Assembly: GCF_001642475.1 (NCBI RefSeq)
Contig: NW_019174106.1
Coordinates: 1 to 45,840, forward strand
Reading direction: 5' to 3'
From: Fonsecaea monophora
Taxonomy: Eukaryota > Ascomycota > Eurotiomycetes > Chaetothyriales > Herpotrichiellaceae
Length of the DNA stretch: 45,840 bases
The translations under genes and the position numbers were made by a program. A model generated the notes under the pieces. It saw only the letters and a program-made list of their open reading frames with translations. It was not told the DNA's origin and did not search any database. This document shows positions 43,396 to 45,840 of the stretch, in pieces; the first letter of the stretch is position 1; each line of letters opens with the position of its first letter.

Positions 43396-45348
43396 TTAGG
43401 CCGCTTCTTCCACGTGCCGCAGCACAGGGTAAAGCTGTTCTTCCTCGGATTGTTCTTTGTGTTCCTCTGTGCCAGTCATGTCGGCGTCGTGATGCTCGGT
43501 CAAGTCCTTGCGCGCAACATCCTTGTCCGCGCCTTGGCCGTCCTCATAGTCGCCGCTCTGGAGCTTCTTCTTGATGAACTCGCGCATCCATTCAATCAGA
43601 CGCATGTTTTGCACCCACATCTCGGTCTGATCAGGACTATCTTTGGACTCGCCACTCTTGGGCGTCTCGGACCCTTCAACACTCGCGAGGGCAGGATCAA
43701 TAACACTATCCTGTGGCGAGACTTTTGTCTTGCTGTTGGAGGGATCTTTGTTGGCAGAAGAAGCTGGAGGAGTGACGGAGCCGTCGCTTCCAATATCCAT
43801 TTCGTCCTTGACCATGCCAGGGGCAGCACGTTGAAGTCGGCCACCATCCCAGCGACGACGGTCATCACTCTCGTAGAGACCACTGAGTGTCGCGGCATTA
43901 GCAGCCGCGTACGCCATATCACTCGCACTAGCGGGCAGGGTCGGGTACATGGCACTGCTGGTTGGTGCGGCATGGCCTGGTAGGGGGCTTTGGCCGGACG
44001 TGTAGCTCTGTGCTGAAGATGGAGGAGTAAGACCTGGTGTGCTGGCATCCGTGGCGCTCGCAATGCTATCTTGGTGACCGTGCTGGAGCAACGAGGTGGC
44101 GCTGGCGGGAGCGGCAGCTGATGGGAGATGGGACGAGGTCGGAGGGCTGTTGCTCGACCGGGCGTACGTCACATACCCAGAACCAGCTGGAGCGACACCT
44201 GCTGTGAGATGAGCATCGTTTTCGTAGATGGTGGCTTGCATTTGCTCGAGGATTTGGTCGATAGAAGTCAAGTCCTCCCTCGTCTTCGCGTTACCCATTG
44301 GCGGCAAGCTGTAGGCCTGGATAGGATCCTCTTGTCCATAGCCACCACCAACGGACACCGGTTGATAAGCGGGAGTCGGGATCGCGGCGGGGATAATTTG
44401 TGGCAGCTGAAGACCTTGGAGCTCAAATAGACGGCGGCTGACATTGTGGAAATTGATCGGGTCGACCTCTCTGCGCTTAACCTGGCCAAAGAAGTGATCA
44501 AGAGCATCATAGCCGCGCTTGCGGGCTTCGTAGTCGTAGGTGGTTGCAGGTGCAGTGCTATAGTATGTCACTGGGCCATAGCCTGGGTGTTGTCCGGCCT
44601 GCGGTTTCGGTGTTAGAACCCTCGCCACAAAGCGCCCGAATTTCCAAGAGGCATGCTTACCTGGACTTGAGGGTGAGGCTGGTAATACTGATTGGGGTGA
44701 TGCTGGCCAGTGTAGTCTTGCGGACCCGGCATGGCAGGGGCATAGTAGTTTGGAGGCACTTGTCCCGTCAGACCACGACCATAGTATGAGGCGCCGTAAT
44801 GCCCACCTTGTCCCAGGCCATTTTGGTTTTGACGCTGCCCACCGCCGGGCTCCATGTTGGGAGAGCGCATGATGACGCTGTCGTCGGCATGGGTCTTGAC
44901 ATGTTTCTTGAGATCCTGGGGACGTTTGAAGGCCTTGCCGCAGAACTCGCACTTGTGAGGTTTCAAGGGCACATGGACGCGAATGTGGGAGGTGATGTGA
45001 TCGCGTTTGACCGTGGTGGTACGGCACTGACCCCAGGCGCAGGTCAAGTTGAGATTGTTGGTTGACTTGCGACCAACATGGCGTTCGCAGACGTGCTCCT
45101 AGAGTCACAGTTAGGGCGCGTCATCAGTTAGGAAGAGGAGAGAGGCTCACGTAGAGCAATTCAGCTGAAGGGCAGCGCTCGCCGCATCCTTGCCACTGGC
45201 ACTGCAGGTTTTCACCGGCAGCGTTGACACTGGGCGCAGGCTGATTTGAGGCCAACGGTGGTTGCTGGAGTTGACCTTGTTGCTGAACCACCTCCTGAGG
45301 AGCAGTAGGATTGGGAGTGGGCGTGTTGGTCTCCCCCAGGTCAGCCAT
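43396..45348 (-). CDS. pacC: pH-response transcription factor PacC/Rim101
   Basis: Three exons (45348-45151, 45098-44661, 44598-43396) with introns of 52 and 62 bp code 612 residues. Three C2H2 fingers occupy about residues 48-140. Finger 1 is split by the first intron. Fingers 2 and 3 are near-invariant across fungi (CAWGQCRTTTVKRDHITSH, CEFCGKAFKRPQDLKKH). The conserved YDALDHFFGQVKRR block follows at about 225-240. Two PalA/Rim20-binding YPxL motifs are present, YPTL at 430-433 and YPVL at 602-605. They flank an acidic-helical stretch (about 540-566, LIEWMREFIKKKL), the likely signalling-protease region. At alkaline pH PacC is cleaved to its N-terminal form and activates alkaline genes while repressing acid genes in the nucleus. 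The gene is complete. Confidence 0.97.
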
Positions 45349-45840
45349 TGTTTCCTTGGCTCGAAAGCAGCGCCAAGAGCGATGTCGATACTTGGCGGCG
45401 GAATAGAACAGCTACCAACTTGGAACGCGAGGCTGCGAGTCCGTGTCCGCGATGCGAGTTGCGATCACGCGAACAGGAATCACGCCAAGATGGTGACGAG
45501 GGTGATGGAAAAGTGAAAGTTGAGGATGAAGAAAAAGGGTGAAGGAGAACCAAATTTTCGGGTAGGAGAAAAGATGGTTGGAAGGTTTTTTTTGCTGGCC
45601 TGAGTAGTTTCGCCGGGCGCGCGGGAGACTGAACTACTATTAAGTATATCGGTCCCTCTGACTCGGACACGGCAGTTAAGGTGACGACGATAAGGATGGT
45701 AAATTTGCACAAGTCGTCTGAGAAGCAAGAGGAAGAGAGAAAGGCTCGGAGAGGAGCAGGTTTAATTTACGGAAAGAGAAGAGGACTACGACTAGTATTT
45801 TGCTTCCCGGGGGGGGGGTTTGATTCTTTTGGGAGAGGGA
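45349..45840. promoter_or_regulatory. pacC promoter and 5' leader with PacC-type sites
   Basis: Two hexamers fit the PacC consensus GCCARG: CTTGGC at 45355-45360 (minus-strand GCCAAG) and GCCAAG at 45484-45489. pacC is known to be alkaline-expressed under PacC control in Aspergillus. A run of G lies at about 45810-45819. No gene is seen before the window ends. Confidence 0.45.

Overview
The window is nuclear DNA of a filamentous ascomycete (Pezizomycotina). The evidence is the short GT...AG introns, mostly 43-80 bp with a few of 81-199 bp, the long intergenic promoters, and fungus-specific families: PacC, Zn2Cys6 regulator, DUF3425, VID24, fungal NLR, and a PacC-type zinc-finger array. The gene set (phenolic catabolism, many MFS carriers, an NLR) would suit a black-yeast type fungus (Chaetothyriales), but that order is only a guess. 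I placed seventeen protein genes by joining frames across splice sites. Fourteen of the models rest on conserved family motifs read directly. I saw no tRNA, rRNA, CRISPR array or intact transposon.

Left part (1-13 kb), mostly housekeeping and regulation: an alpha/beta hydrolase (+), an auxin-efflux-carrier-like membrane transporter (-), a large VID24/GID4-family ubiquitin-ligase receptor (-), and Spp1, the PHD subunit of the Set1/COMPASS H3K4 methyltransferase (+). A short cytochrome P450 relic follows.

Middle part (13.3-26.4 kb), a candidate phenolic-compound utilisation cluster: secreted tannase/feruloyl esterase (-), sugar-porter-type MFS carrier (-), Zn2Cys6 regulator (+), AtuA-domain protein (-) and FAD-dependent phenol 2-monooxygenase (-). 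The carrier and the regulator share a divergent promoter. Together they could release a phenolic acid outside the cell, take up the products and hydroxylate the ring. This is inferred from content and order.

27.5-35 kb: an NLR-like immune-type receptor (nucleoside phosphorylase domain, NB-ARC ATPase, tetratricopeptide repeats), broken by a frameshift between its ATPase and repeat parts; a DUF3425 protein without a recognisable bZIP; and a short two-finger C2H2 protein.

35.5-42 kb, the second system of note: a monocarboxylate-type MFS carrier (-) and an L-lactate-dehydrogenase-family enzyme (+) are head to head, and the enzyme is tail to tail with an intronless bacterial-type phosphoenolpyruvate synthase (-). 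Read together they suggest uptake of a 2-hydroxy or 2-oxo acid, oxidation to the oxo acid, and direct conversion of pyruvate to PEP. However, the dehydrogenase has lost several textbook LDH active-site residues, so its substrate is open. An 18-bp perfect palindrome lies upstream of the synthase gene. The right edge carries pacC (-), the ambient-pH regulator, complete with three zinc fingers and two PalA-binding YPxL motifs.
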